Source: Paratinospora sagittata
Taxonomy: Eukaryota > Streptophyta > Magnoliopsida > Ranunculales > Menispermaceae
Length of the DNA: 64,000 bases
NCBI GenBank assembly: GCA_035771175.1
Contig: CM069598.1
Location: forward strand, 13,374,539 to 13,438,538
Reading direction: 5' to 3'
Shown here: piece by piece, positions 32,003 to 44,861 of the stretch
Numbering within the stretch: position 1 is the first letter of the stretch
How the letters are laid out: each line of letters opens with the position of its first letter
Notes under the pieces: generated by a model
Told to the model about the DNA's origin: nothing
The model's input: only the letters and a program-made list of their open reading frames with translations
The model's database searches: none
Program-made: the position numbers and the translations under genes

Positions 32003-35000
32003 CTATAACCACATTGACCGACGTCCTTCTTCCTTTCGACTTTTAGTTGAACCTCCTTTGAAATATTGATGTTCAATATAATTACAGTATTGAGGCCATG
32101 AAATGATGTTGTAATAATAATTTTTGTAATCCTCAACAAACTTCTCGTACATTTGTGTCTCAACTCTAGTTAATACTCCAAAGCGCGGATAAGCAAGTTC
32201 AAATTGAAAATTTCTTCCGTGGGAATATGTATACGGCTGTGGGTTAAGTGACTGAATAGATGAAGAGTATGATGAACCATCATTTTGATACTTAGTCCAT
32301 CTAGTAGGCTTTATGCTACCATAAACGTGATTGCGAGAATAATCACTTTGATACTCATGGGGCAAGATCAATCCAATTGGTCTTATAACACGTGAGATGG
32401 ATGTACTTTCAGAAGAAATGTTACCTTGATATTCATCTGGTATTATCCACCCTGTTGGCTTTACACTAATATTTTCTTGTTGGCTCTAACTGTAGCTCCC
32501 TTGAGATGACATGGCTTCATTATCATTCTGTTGTTGTTGATATCTTGGGTAGCCATATAATGATGATGACGACGATGATGATATGACTTCAATGTCATCT
32601 TCAACACTCATGTTTCCCATAGCCAATTCAACATCATGAATATTAGTATGTTTTGATCTAGACGTATGACCATGCTTTTACGTCCATATTTTTGTCTATG
32701 CATTGATGATAGCCGAGATCCATGGTCAGCATCCTGAGTAGAATGATCATATTGACTCTCTCCAGTAAATGGACTCATTTGCACTTGGCTTTGTGTATGT
32801 CTTTCACTTTGTTGTTGCCCCTGGCCCTGACTCCATTGTTGTGATCCTCCACCACCCACATTACCATCGTCTCCATCGTCATCGTCATCGGCATCTGGTG
32901 CTTGTGTTGAGTCATCATCATGGCCACCATTGTTATTGTCATCACCATCATTATCATCATCATCATTGTCATCATCTCCATCAGCATCACTATCACTAAT
33001 TGACGATATTGAATACCCTGTTGCTGGGACATTAACTTTTGTGGCCATAAATTTATCAACATCAACCCCCATCTCTTTTGCAATGTATGAACTTGGTCTA
33101 CCACCTGGTTCATCCATCAAAGGTTGATTTGTATCTTTAACCCATTCATACAAGAGATTCTCATCCCCTTCTTCCAAAAAGATTTATGTCAAATCAATAG
33201 GATCTTGAGAGATACCAAGTTCTGTATTTTCCCTTATATTTTTTGCGCGAAGTCTCATGTTATAATGAACAAATACCAACTTTTGCAACCTTTCGTGCCC
33301 CAACCTATTTCTTTGTTTGGTGTGAATCAACCCAAAAGTACTCCAATTTCTTTCACACCCTCAAAAAGATGCAGTTTGTGACAATATTTTTACAGCAAGT
33401 ACCCTTAAATTAGGAGCGGAGCTCCCATATAAATTCCACCATTCAGCTGTAGAAAAAATAAGAATAGTAATATTAAAATAAAAAATTATGGTATTTAGAC
33501 ATATAATATGATTTATCACCTGGATGCGTGTTTTTCATTCCGCTTTGAGCTGCCAGAGACCCAAATGATCCTAAAGCATCTCGAAAGTATTTTAACTACA
33601 AAAAATAAATATGCACAATATAAACCTCATTAAAAACATTGATGACGTACTATATAGTTATAAAATTTTAATTTTAATCATATCTTACCTCACTCATGCT
33701 TGCGCTTGTTTCACCTTCGGGCACTAATTTTGCAACAACTTGATTTAATGCATTTATCAAATCTGAACTCATTCCAAGCTGATGCTTATATTGGTACAAC
33801 GGGTTCAAAAAATATGCTGAAAGTATTAACAAATATAGTTAATTGCATTAGTATAACACAAAAAAATTAATATGTTTTAAACTTATTTTCAAAAAATACC
33901 TGCTTGGTGGAGTGGGTGACAAAGTTGGCTTGTCCATCTTCTATCAACAGTTTTTAAAATTTATTTATACGAACGAGGAGTTGCAGCTTTAATTGTTTCT
34001 TTCATTAACTTTATGGCTTCATATAATGATCCCATTGTCGGTTTTTTATCTCCATCTACCATCCGCAACACTTTTGCAATAGGATCTAAAGATTTCGCTA
34101 CATTCCTTGCATCATCCCAAAAACTCGTTCTGCCCACTATTTCTTCAACCTATCTTGCTTGTGGAGTTCTATTATGGACATAGTTTGTCCACTTTCTTGA
34201 TGCAAACATTTCTTTTAAACCTTGTTTTTTTTCAAGAATGCTTCTTAAGGCAATGTAGTTGGTGGCAAATCGAGTGATCCCCAGACGAATTTTGTCACCG
34301 TCGCGTTTTTCTCTCATCAAGGCCAACACCCAATGGTGATTATAAATATAATTTGTGATTTTTCTGGCTTGATCAACAACTTGTTTAACTGATTGATGAT
34401 TTCCAATATCTTTTAACATCAGATTGATGCAATGTGCAGCACAAGGTGTCCAAAAGAGATTGTATCTCTCCATCATTTTCTTTCCCGCCTTCACGAATGC
34501 AGATCCATTATCTGTGACTATTTGGACAACATATTCCTTTCCTATGTTCTTTACAACATTATTCATCAATTGATAGATGAATTTTGCATCTTTTTTCTCT
34601 GCTGAGACATCAATAGATTTATGAAAAATTGATTTTCCATCGTAGTATACCATAAAATTTATTATTGACAATCTAGTTGGCCCAGTCCAACCATCGCACA
34701 TTATTGTCACACCATATTGTGACCAACTCGTCTTCAAAGTTTTAATATAGTCTTGTAATTCATTATACTCCTCGTCAAGTAATCCATGCATCAGCTCGTA
34801 TGTTGAAGGCCCCTTGAAACCTGGTCCACACCTTGCAATTTCATTGATGATTGGTTGGTAATATGGATTGTCAGTGGCAACATTTGCTGGGATACTGCTA
34901 TAGAAAAAAAATTTGGATATAACTTTATTTAAACTTTTTCTCACACTTCCACCCCCGAAAGCTTCTTTAAGCTTCTTTTGTCTAGAACTGGGTCTAGAAA

Positions 35001-35628
35001 ATAAAGTCGGGTCTGGCGGAGGACACGAATGCCTAACACTTGTTGTGCGCAAAAGGCCGCCCCCACGCTTTTGTTGCCCTTGTGGGTCTTGTCTGATATT
35101 ATCACGTCGAGATGAACTACCTCCTACCTCTTGAAATGATGAACCAAAGTCTTGTCTCATCATATTCTTTCTCCATTGTTGTTCAGCATCTCATCGATCA
35201 GCCATAGAGTTTTTTACCTCCAATCTATGCTGCACCTTTTCGTAGTCTGTTGTACAATCAGGAGGATAGTCAATGTCTGAATCATCATCATCATCATCGT
35301 AGCTACGCGGTGGTTGTAGCATAGCTTGGGTAAATGCTTCTTTTTTCTTTTCTTTTTCAATTTTTTCTAGTACCTTTCCATGTAGCAATAGTTGCATTTC
35401 TTCTCTAACAGCTCTTAGACATTTCGTACATCTTGAAACATCTTTGAAGCCACTTGCTAAGTGTTGTTTCAATCTAGTAACTCCACCAGATGAGTTCACG
35501 TGATCACAATATCTACACCTTGACTTTTGCCTATTTCCATTAACAGATTCTCCATGTGTCCATCCAATATCGAATTCTTTTCGAGATTTAGGATTCATAT
35601 TATAAATAAATATGCACAAATTCTTCAA
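32003..35628 (-). pseudogene. hAT-2 transposase (BED finger + DUF659 + hAT dimerisation type)
   Basis: A different hAT family from hAT-1. On the minus strand exon 1 (35628 to about 33899) has a BED finger (CRYCDHVNSSGGVTRLKQHL), an acidic run, then the DUF659/RNase-H-like core (TIMCDGWTGPTRLSIINFMV, VVQIVTDNGSAFVKAGKKMM, CAAHCINLMLKDIG). Further exons follow at about 33820-33690 (LNPLYQYKHQLGMSSDLINA) and 33599-33523. The last, from about 33450, has the dimerisation domain (EWWNLYGSSAPNLRVLAVKI, GCERNWSTFGLIHTKQRNRL) and an Asp/Gly/Gln-rich tail to about 32003. Stops: TGA at 35191, TAG at 34150, TAA near 33960, TGA near 33363, TAA near 33186. All GT/AG junctions named are plausible but unproven. 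Dead transposase. Confidence 0.8.
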
Positions 35629-35639
35629 CCTGTATGTAA

Positions 35640-37110
35640 TCTAATATTAGCAGAATAATGTTAATATAAAACATGTTAATGTCAATCATATCATTTATAT
35701 TAATATTATAAAATTATTTGCTTTATTTTAGTAGTCTAACTATTTTATCAAGATAATATTAATCTAAAACATGGTAATACTAATCAATATCATTTCAATT
35801 AACATTAAAAAAATATTTATTTTAATTTACTTGTCAAATTATATAATAGGGTAGCATTAATTTAAAAAATGTTAATTTTTATTTATATTATATATATCAA
35901 CACTATTAAAATATTTCCTTTACTTTAGCAGTATATTTTAGTAAGACATATAACATTAATTTAGAATATATATATTTATTAAGGTAATATTAATTTAGTG
36001 TAAGTATTTACTAAAGTAATATTAAGTTTTAAAATGTTTAATTAACATTATTCGTATCTACATTACTAAAATATTTTCTTTAGTAGTCTATTTATTTTCG
36101 TAAGATGTATAACATTAATTTAGAAATGTTGATATAGATCAAAATTATTATAATTAACATTATTAAAATATTTTATTAATGTAAATATTTTACTAAAGTA
36201 GCATTAATATTAAATATGTTAATATAATTTCATTATTTATATTAACATTATTAAAATATATTAAAATATGTTAATGTAGATCAATATTATCAAAATATTT
36301 TTATTAATATAATTATTTTACTAAGGTAACATTAATTTTAACTATGTTAATATAAATTAATATTATTTGTATTAACATTACTAAAATACTTTCCTTACAT
36401 TATTAATCTATTTATTTCAATAAAATGTATAACATTAATTTAAAACATGTTATTATTGATCAACATTATCAAAATATTTTTATTATTGTAAGGATTTACA
36501 ATGGTAACATTAATTTTAAATATGTTTAATTAATGTTAATAAAATACTTTCTTTACATTAATAGTCTATGTTTTTTTTTTTGTTAGATGTATAACATTAA
36601 TTTAGAACATGTTGATATAGATCAACACTATTAGAAACAACATTATAAAAATAATTTTTTAATTTTTTAGTGTAAGTATTTTATTAAGGTAACATTAATA
36701 TTAAGGATGTTAATATGACATTATTTGTATTAATCTTATTAAAATATTTCATTTACTTTACTGGCATATTTATTTTTATAAGATGTATAATATTAATTTA
36801 GAACAAGTTAATATAGGTCAACATTATAAAAATTAACTTTATCAAAATATTTTATGAGTGTAAGTATTTTTATTAAGGTAATATTAATTTTAATTTATGT
36901 TAATATAAATTAACATTATTCGCATTATTAAAATATTTTTTTTTACTTTACTAATCTATTTATTTTAGTAAGATGTATAATATTAATATAAAACATGTTA
37001 ATAGAGATTAACATTATTAGAATTAACATAACATATTTTATTGATACATTTATTTGAGAAAGCTAATATTAATTTTAAATATTTTAATATAGATGAACAT
37101 TATTATTAAC
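35640..37110. repeat. Degenerate AT-rich tandem repeat upstream of hAT-2 transposase (unit about 155-200 bp)
   Basis: The phrase AAGATGTATAACATTAATTT or close variants recurs near 35940, 36105, 36420, 36585, 36780 and 36965, in a field of ACATTA / TTAATAT words. Spacing is irregular (about 155-200 bp or double). No coding potential. Confidence 0.65.
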
Positions 37111-38219
37111 TTATAAACTTGAACCATATACTATTATTAACTTATAAACTTGTAACATATGTATAAGTAATAATTATATATTTTTTATAATAATATTTTT
37201 TTTTATAAAAATATAATAATATAATTAATAATTTAAAGAATATATTATCGTAACCATTTTATAATTAATATTTTAAATACCTTTTAATTACCGTACATCA
37301 CATCAACATAGGTATAATTTTTGGGTCCTAAAAGCATTAATATAACAAAGTGTTATCCTCATAATTTTATAAAGTTAGCTACATGATTTTATTTTCTTTA
37401 GTCAACTTTATAATAGTTAAGGATAATTATGTAATTTATATTAATCAATTAATATCACAGTAGACAATTTTTTTGATAGAAAAAAATTTCTATCAAACAG
37501 CCCTAAATAGCTTCTAAAGGTGGGTTTTGTGGCAATGGGCCAATGGCATCGCTCTAGCAAAAGCATGAGTTTGATAGGCATCTCATGAGTGAGCAGCCTA
37601 AGCGTGGGATAACCTTTACACATTTTTCTTGCACCAAAAAAAAAAAAAGAAAAAGAAAAAGAAAATAAGAAGAAGAAGAACGTCAAGACCTAAAATTCTT
37701 CCTTTTCTGCCGCTAGAATAAATGGTTCTCCTCCCTCCGTCGCTGCCGCTACTGCATAAACGAACGAGAAAAATGGTCTTCTCCTTCCTCCGCCGCTGCC
37801 GCTACTGCATAAACGAACAAGAAAAAATGGTCTTCTCCTCCGCCAGCGCAAGATGGAGGTATTCTTTTCACTCATCCTTCCAAAATCTCTTCTTCTCTTC
37901 TTCTTTTATAATGGTCTCTGGTAGAGAATCTCACGCGAATCTCACACGTGAAGTTCGCCGTTGTCGTTTTTGGTAAAGAATCTCACGCGAACAAATTTAT
38001 GTGCATCCCGTGAAGATTTTCGACACCTTTGCTTGAATTTCGCCGATGTTTACGGCTTTCCCCTAATTTTGCCCGTTTTTTGCGATTTTCTGTCGATTTT
38101 TTGTAATTTTGTTTTTACCTGCGACAAATTAGTTCGCTACTTTGAATTTCGAAATTTTTCGACGAAGTAGGAGTTAACTATACGCTTGATAATACACGCC
38201 TTTTATACGTAGGAGCTAA
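37111..38219. other. Spacer with a 53-bp tandem duplication
   Basis: Contains adjacent copies of a CTGCCGCTACTGCATAAACG unit (about 37728-37780 and 37781-37834) and a poly-A/GAA stretch at 37636-37680. No gene recognised; probably the outer part of hAT-2 or of the LTR-like segment to its right. Confidence 0.4.
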
Positions 38220-40425
38220 ATATATGTGTGTATGTGTAGTAAAGAAGATGATACCTATGGGATCATCTTCTATGGGTGCTTACAAGTTAAACATTGGAGT
38301 TGATGGCTTAATTTATGGGGTTGGTTAATTAAATATGTGAATTGAGTGTATAGAAGAAGAAAAAGAGGAATAAAGGAAGAAAAAAAATAAAATAATAATT
38401 AATTACTGTTCATTTACGGGTACTGTTTATGAAACAGTACCAGAAACAGTACTCAGAAGAAAGACAAAAAAAAATATAAAAAAAAATCAAACTTAACGAA
38501 GTTGCTGGAGAAGCACAACGAAGGAGAAAACGAAAGAAAGAAGAAGAAAGAGGAGGAAAGAAAAGAGAAACGCGTGATTCGTGCGAAATTCGGACTCGCG
38601 GTAAGTGATTTTCACTCTATTTCTTTGTGAAATTACTATCTAAGCTAGATGTAAACTTTCTAGCGGAGTAATTTTTACTGTGGGAGCCGTTTTACGGCGT
38701 TTTGACAAATTGGAGTTTTGACAAATTGAAGTTTTGACCCAATGTGAATGAAAATTCGCTAGAAAGGTAGAAAAATACTCCTTAGACGGTAGGGACCCCG
38801 AATATGTGGTTAGATTCTATTTCACGAGTTTTGGAGACCGTTTGACAATTTTAGTACAATGTACATGTTTCGAATGAATAGTGATGTAAATAGTACTATG
38901 AACAGCGATATAAATAGTACTATGAACAGTGATGTGAATAGTCTTATAAACAGTGATATGAACAGTGAATAGTCACAATCACTCCATAATTCAATTTGAA
39001 AATATCTAGATTGACCACAGAAACGAGATAGTAGTTTCTTTAACTGCTTATGAGTCCTAAATGGATTTATTATTAGTGATTTGAAGTGAGTTGAGAAATT
39101 AAAGATATATGAATAAATGAAATTGAATTATGGAGTGATTGTGACAGGTTAAATTAGTTGGATTTAACTTGGAGCTGGACTCGAAAGCGACGATGATTGG
39201 GTTTAAGTTGAACGTGTTGTACTGTGAGTATAGTTTCCTTGATTTGGTTCTTGTATGACATTGTACGAATATAAAATGTTTGATTGTATGCATGTTATAT
39301 TTGAACGGAAAGAAACTGAATATGAGGTAATAAATGTGGCAAGAATTCCCGAAGGATTTGATTTTATATTGAATTATTATCCTAGGAAAGGCCAATATGT
39401 TGCTGAGGCATTGAGCAGAAACAAACTGAAACTGGAGTAGTAACTATCCGTTAGCCAGAAATGGAGATTATTTGTGAGTGAGAGTTACAGTTATGAGTGT
39501 ACTCTCTATTACTCCATGTGTTGATATTTGTGCTCGGATGCATGTTCAGCTAATTGATACTCATATTTTATATATAATGCATTGAGTTTTATGGATCATG
39601 CAAACTGATTTTAGCAATTGGAGTTTGTAATGATGTCATTTCGTTAGGAATTAGACCCGGATGAGGTTTTGCGAGTCCTCATTGTCAGTAGGCCTGTCCT
39701 AACAAAGGTTGCGATCCTTGAAATGACTGTGAATTGGGTAATGAGAGGCTGTGACTACCTTGTAACGGCCATACAAGGGTTAGACTCGCTCTCTTGCCTT
39801 GCGGAGGAGGGAGATTGTGCATTGTGTTATTGTATTGTAAACTCATGCAATTTATGTTGTTGACATGTATAATATATTCATTGAATGATGCATGTGTTGA
39901 ATAAGTGTTTGAAATGATTTTAAATGTCATATTTCTCTAAATGTATATAATTGTCATCTCAAGAACTATATTCACTGAGCTGTTGTTTGCTCACCTCATT
40001 TCCTCCAATATTTCAGGTATTGAGTCGAAGGGAAAAGGAAACTCCGTGAGTGATAATCACGTGAGCCTTCATCTGGTATGTGTATGTACGCTTGAAGGAA
40101 ATAGCTTATATTGTTAGTTTGATATGTATACTTATCACACATTATATATATATGTAATATCATCTAGATGGGATGTGTGGGCATATATATAGCTTAATAT
40201 ATTGGATGATGAAATGAAAATGTGATGTGTGAATGAATGAAATGATTATAGTGATCTATGTTGGACTTGATTTGTGGTATATTAGGAAAAAAATTTCTGT
40301 AAATATTGGGAAGGATTGTGAGACTACGTGAAGGCTGACAGTGTATTATATACTGTATATGGGTATGTACAGTGTATAGTACACTATGCCGGTCATGACA
40401 TCAGCCTACGTCAGGGGCGTCGTGA
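38220..40425 (+). mobile_element. LTR-B: LTR-like segment of another Gypsy element
   Basis: The right end reads GGGGCGTCGTGACA then ACTTGGT, the usual way a plant Gypsy LTR ends and its primer binding site begins. It then jumps straight into Gypsy-A reverse transcriptase sequence ([18 protein letters not shown]). The left part has GAACAGT/ACTGTTC motif clusters (38405-38460, 38880-38975). The left boundary is a guess. A short reverse-transcriptase/RNase H-like scrap lies inside it (39321-39440). Confidence 0.5.
39321..39440 (+). pseudogene. RNase H-linker scrap inside LTR-B
   Basis: A plus-strand frame reads FDFILNYYPRKGQYVAEALS followed by RNK. This resembles the conserved Gypsy segment between RNase H and integrase ([16 protein letters not shown] in Gypsy-A at about 41710-41765). 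Only about 35 residues survive. Confidence 0.55.
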
Positions 40426-43320
40426 CAACTTGGTGGTTAGAGACTTCCCTGAAGTGTTTCCCGAAGAATTACCTGGATTACCTCCTAAGCGGGAAGTAGA
40501 GTTCAAGATAGAACTGTACCCTGGAACAGACCCCATAGCCATGTCACCCTACAGAATAGCCCTGGCGAATTAATAGAACTAAGGACCCAGCTTGATGATC
40601 TTAGTGCAAAGGAATTTATCCAGCCCAGCGAATCACCCTGGGGAGCACCCGTATTGTTTGTCAAAAAGAAAGATGGGTCGATGAGACTGTGTATTGACTA
40701 CAGAAAATTAAATCAAGTCACAGTCAAGAACAAGTACCCCCTACCCAGAATATATGATTTGTTCGATCAACTGAAGGGAGCAACTTGTTTTTCCAAGATC
40801 GACCTAAGGTCCGGTTATCACCAACCTAGAATCAAAGAGTCAGATATACCGAAGACAACATTCAGGACTAGGTATGGACACTTTGAATTCAGAGTCATGC
40901 CATATGGACTCACTAATGCACCAACATCATTTATGGACTTAATGAATAGGACGTTTAGGCCTCACCTAGACAAATTTGTAGTGGTATTTGTTGATGATAT
41001 TTTGGTTTATTCGAAGACCAATGAGGAACATCAGGAACACCTTACGGTAGTTTTGGAAACATTGAGGGGAAATCAATTGTATGCCAAATTTGAAAAATGT
41101 GAATTTTGGATGAAGTCAGTCAAATTTCTGGGCCATGTAGTGTCATCAGAAGGGATATCCGTAGATCCAACAAAAGTTGAAGCAGTAATGAACTGGGAAA
41201 AGCCAAAGTCAGTGACAGAAATTAGAAGCTTCTTGGGACTAGTTGGTTACTATAGAAGATTTATTCTAAATTTTTCGAGACTAGTTGAGCCTATGACATA
41301 GCTAACAAGGAAGGATGCCAAATTTAGTTGGGATGAGAAATGTGAGAATTCCTTTCAAGAGTTGAAGAGACGATTGACCACAGCCCCAATATTGATCACT
41401 CCTGCAAGCGGAGTCGGTTATGTTATTTACACTGATGCTTCTAAGAATGGTCTTGGCGCTGTTCTGATGCAAGAGGGTAAAGTGGTTGCTTATGCTTCTA
41501 GGCAACTGAAGACTCATGAACAGAATTACCCGACTCATGATTTAGAATTGGCTGCTATTGTATTCTCCTTGAAGATATGGAGACACTATCTTTATGGAGA
41601 GAAATTTGATCTATACTCTGATCATAAGAATTTGAAGTACATCTATACACAAAATGAGTTAAATTTGAGGCAAAGGAGATGGATGGAATTGTTGAATGAT
41701 TATAATTTTCAGCTGCATTATCACCCAGGGAAAGCCAACGTAGTCGCAGATGCTTTAAGTCGAAAATCGTATAATAACGACGCAGAAAAAGCCCAGATGT
41801 ACCAATTAATTGAAGATTATAATTTGGGCGTACAAAAAGGTAACAATCAGATTTTCTTATATAATATGAGTTGCAAGCCAGACCTACTACATCAAATTAA
41901 GGAAGGTCAAACTTAGGATAGAAAATTGATAAAATGGGTGGCAGGTGCAAGAGCCAATAATTGAAATGCAATTTCAAGATCGATTCAGAGGGGTTATTGA
42001 GATTCAGAGATCGAATTTGTATACCCAGAATTGAGGAAATTAAAAAGATCTTATTTGATGGGGCATATCAGACTAAATACACTTTACATCCTGGTGGAGA
42101 TAAGATGTACCAAAATTTGAAGAAAAACTACTGGTGGAAAGGTATGAAGAGAGATGTGGCTAAATATGTGTCTAAATGCCTTACATGTCAGCAAGTTAAG
42201 GCCGAACATAAAAGACTGTCTGGATTGTTACAACCTTTAAAAATCCCTGAATGAAAATGGGATAACATAGCAATGGATTTCGTCGGAGCTCTTCCTAGAA
42301 ATCAGAAAGGTGAGGATAAGGTTTGAGTAATTGTGGATCGACTTACTAAAATGACACGCTTCTTACCTATTAAATCCACAGATCCGATTAGTAAACTGGG
42401 CGAGCTGTATGTTAAAGAGATTGTGAAGCTACACGGAGTACCCAAATCGATAGTGTCAGATAGAGATTCCTTATTCACATCTCAGTTCTGGAAGAGCTTA
42501 CAGCGAAAATTGGGAACCAAATTAACCATGAGCACCGCCTATCATCCTCAGACAGATGGTCAATCCGAAAGGGTTATTCAGATCTTAGAAGACATGTTGA
42601 GAGCTTGTGTAATAGATTTGAGGGAAATTGGAGTAAATACTTACACCTAGCAGAGTTTGCTTATAACAATAGTTACCAGCAAGTATACAAATGGCTCCAT
42701 ATGAAGCCCTATATGGACGACCATTTAGGTCACCACAGTGTTGGGCCGATTGGGAAGATAAGGTACTTACAGGACCTGATATGATAATGGAAATGAACGA
42801 AAAAGTGAAGTAGATCCAGGAAAGGCTAGTTACTGCACAGAGTAGGCAGAAGAGCTACGCAGATAAGAGGCACCAACCTTTAGAGTTCCAAAAAGGTGAT
42901 AAGGTGTTTTTGAAAATAAGCCCTCAAAAAGGCATCATGAGGTTTGGTAAGAAAGGGAAATTATCGCCTCAGTTCATCGGTCCGTTCAAGATTAGTGATC
43001 GAATTGGCAAGAATGCTTACAAACTAGACTTGCCAACTAGTTTATCCGCCATCCACAACGTGTTCCATGTGTCGATGTTGCGAAAATATGAACCAGACCC
43101 TTCCCACACCATCGATTGAAAAGACGTAAAAGCACAAGCTGATGCCACCTATGAAGAAGGACCTTTAAAGACCCTAGATTGGAAAGTTCATAGTTTAAGA
43201 AACAAAGACATTCCATTAGTTAAAGTGTTGTGGAAGCATCATGGAGTTGAAGAAGCCACTTGGGAACCTGAAAGTGAAATGAAGGCCAAATATGCCGACT
43301 TATTTCAAAGAACACTCTAG
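40426..43320 (+). pseudogene. Gypsy-A pol: reverse transcriptase, RNase H, integrase, chromodomain (broken)
   Basis: Reverse transcriptase: [15 protein letters not shown] at 40440, [20 protein letters not shown], and the FVDD active site at 40987-40998. RNase [14 protein letters not shown] at about 41430. Integrase: zinc-binding HPGGDKMYQNL...CLTCQQVK (42090-42200), core with [12 protein letters not shown] and [14 protein letters not shown]. Chromodomain: about 43180-43305 (VKVLWKHHGVEEATWEPESE). Lesions: frameshift near 40562, TAG 41299, TAG 41914, TGA in 41961 and 41992 surroundings, TGA 42252, TGA 42325, frameshifts near 42625 and 42680, TAG near 42812, TGA 43117. Non-functional. Confidence 0.9.
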
Positions 43321-43410
43321 GTTTCGAGATACAACTGGTTAACAGTGGAAAAAGTTTAACATCATCAAGTAAGTAAGCTTCAACTTTAATTTCGGGACGA
43401 AATTTCTTTT

Positions 43411-43423
43411 AAGGTGGGAAGAA
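43411..43423 (+). other. Gypsy-A polypurine tract
   Basis: AAGGTGGGAAGAA directly before the 3' LTR start TGTAATCC. Confidence 0.85.
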
Positions 43424-44829
43424 TGTAATCCTTTGAAAAACCTGAAAAATCTACTTTCCAATTTCAAATATAACCCCTGAAAATTCTGAAAATCTACTTT
43501 CCAATTTCAAATGTAATCCCTGAAAATTCTGAAAATCTACTTTCCAATTTCAAATGTAATCCCTGAAAATTATGAAAATATCTACATGATCATCATTAAA
43601 CCCTATAATTAACAATACTATGTATAATACCTATGCACCTCAGCCGTCTCGTTCATCTCTTTCACGCTCATCTCCTCTCGAACCAGGAATCAAGAAACGT
43701 GGAAACGGCAACCACGGTGAGACTTTTTTCTTTCTCTTTTTCTTTGCTTTGATGCTCTGTTTCTCTAAGTTGAAAAATCACCATGAACAAGACGGTGACG
43801 ATAACTGTACACCGGTGACTATTGTCCAAAATCGTCGCTGATTTCTCCAAAAGCTTCAAACTCCAAAATCGCCAAACGAAACCCCTCTCTGATATTCACC
43901 AAAATCGCAAACCCTGTTCTCGTACCTCACCAAATCTCTCCCCAGAATCGCTCTCGCCGTGGTTCTCTACTCTCTGCTCTGCTCTCTCGCTCTCGCCGTG
44001 GCTCTCTACTCCCTGCTCTTCTCTCTCGCTCTCGCCGTGGCTCTCTACTCCCTCTCTCAAAACCCAAAACTCTTCTCTTCTCTCTTGCTCGAAACTCTCT
44101 CTCTCAAAACCCTGAAACCAATCGCGCCTCTCTCTTCCAAAACCCTAGTTCTAGTTCAACAACCAAGCTATTATCCCCGTGTGTAGCGCAAGAAGCTTAA
44201 AGACAACCAACAGAAAATTTGTTCTTCTTTTTCTTAATCTCATCAGCCTCTCTTCTAAAACCCTTTATTCCAACTGTATATCTATCTATACACGAAGGAT
44301 CCGAGAGATCGATCTCTGCCGTCTTTCTCACTCAAACGCCTTCTTTTTACAGAGAAGGAAACCACTGTGTATATTCATTGTAGATCAGAGCTTCGAAGAT
44401 GATATGGGTACTCTCTGATGAAAGCTTTTCTAGAAGATCTACCTTCATTTACTGCATGGGTTCTATTACAAGATTCGCTTAGTTGAAACCTTTTTTTTAT
44501 GTAAGAATATCTCTCTTTCTCTGCACACTTTCCCTCTCTTTCACACCACTCTCTTTCTCCCAATCTCTCTGCACCGATGCACCACCTAATACCATCAATA
44601 ATACCTATACTTAAGTACCACCTCACCACTCATATAACATCATATTATCCTAGACACTAACACCCTAAACGTGCACACCATCTCTCATCTAAACGCCCAC
44701 ATCACACACACATATATATATATATTATACATCCTATATAATTAATACATCTCATCTCATATTTAACATTAAATGATATGCATTATATTATCTCATCATA
44801 TATGTATTATTATATTATACTATCTTATG

Positions 44830-44861
<32 letters not shown>

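Larger units (their letters stand above)
31430..40425. other. 9 kb foreign insert in Gypsy-A replacing protease
   Basis: Gag-protease linker homology ends near 31430 and reverse-transcriptase homology begins at about 40426. In between are a second hAT relic (coding part 32003-35628), an AT-rich repeat field (35640-37110), a short spacer, and LTR-like sequence of another element (about 38220-40425). Exact ends of the hAT-2 element could not be fixed. Confidence 0.6.

Noticed and set aside
32769..32999. His-rich frame opposite the hAT-2 tail
   Set aside because: It is the antisense of Asp/Gly codons of the hAT-2 transposase.
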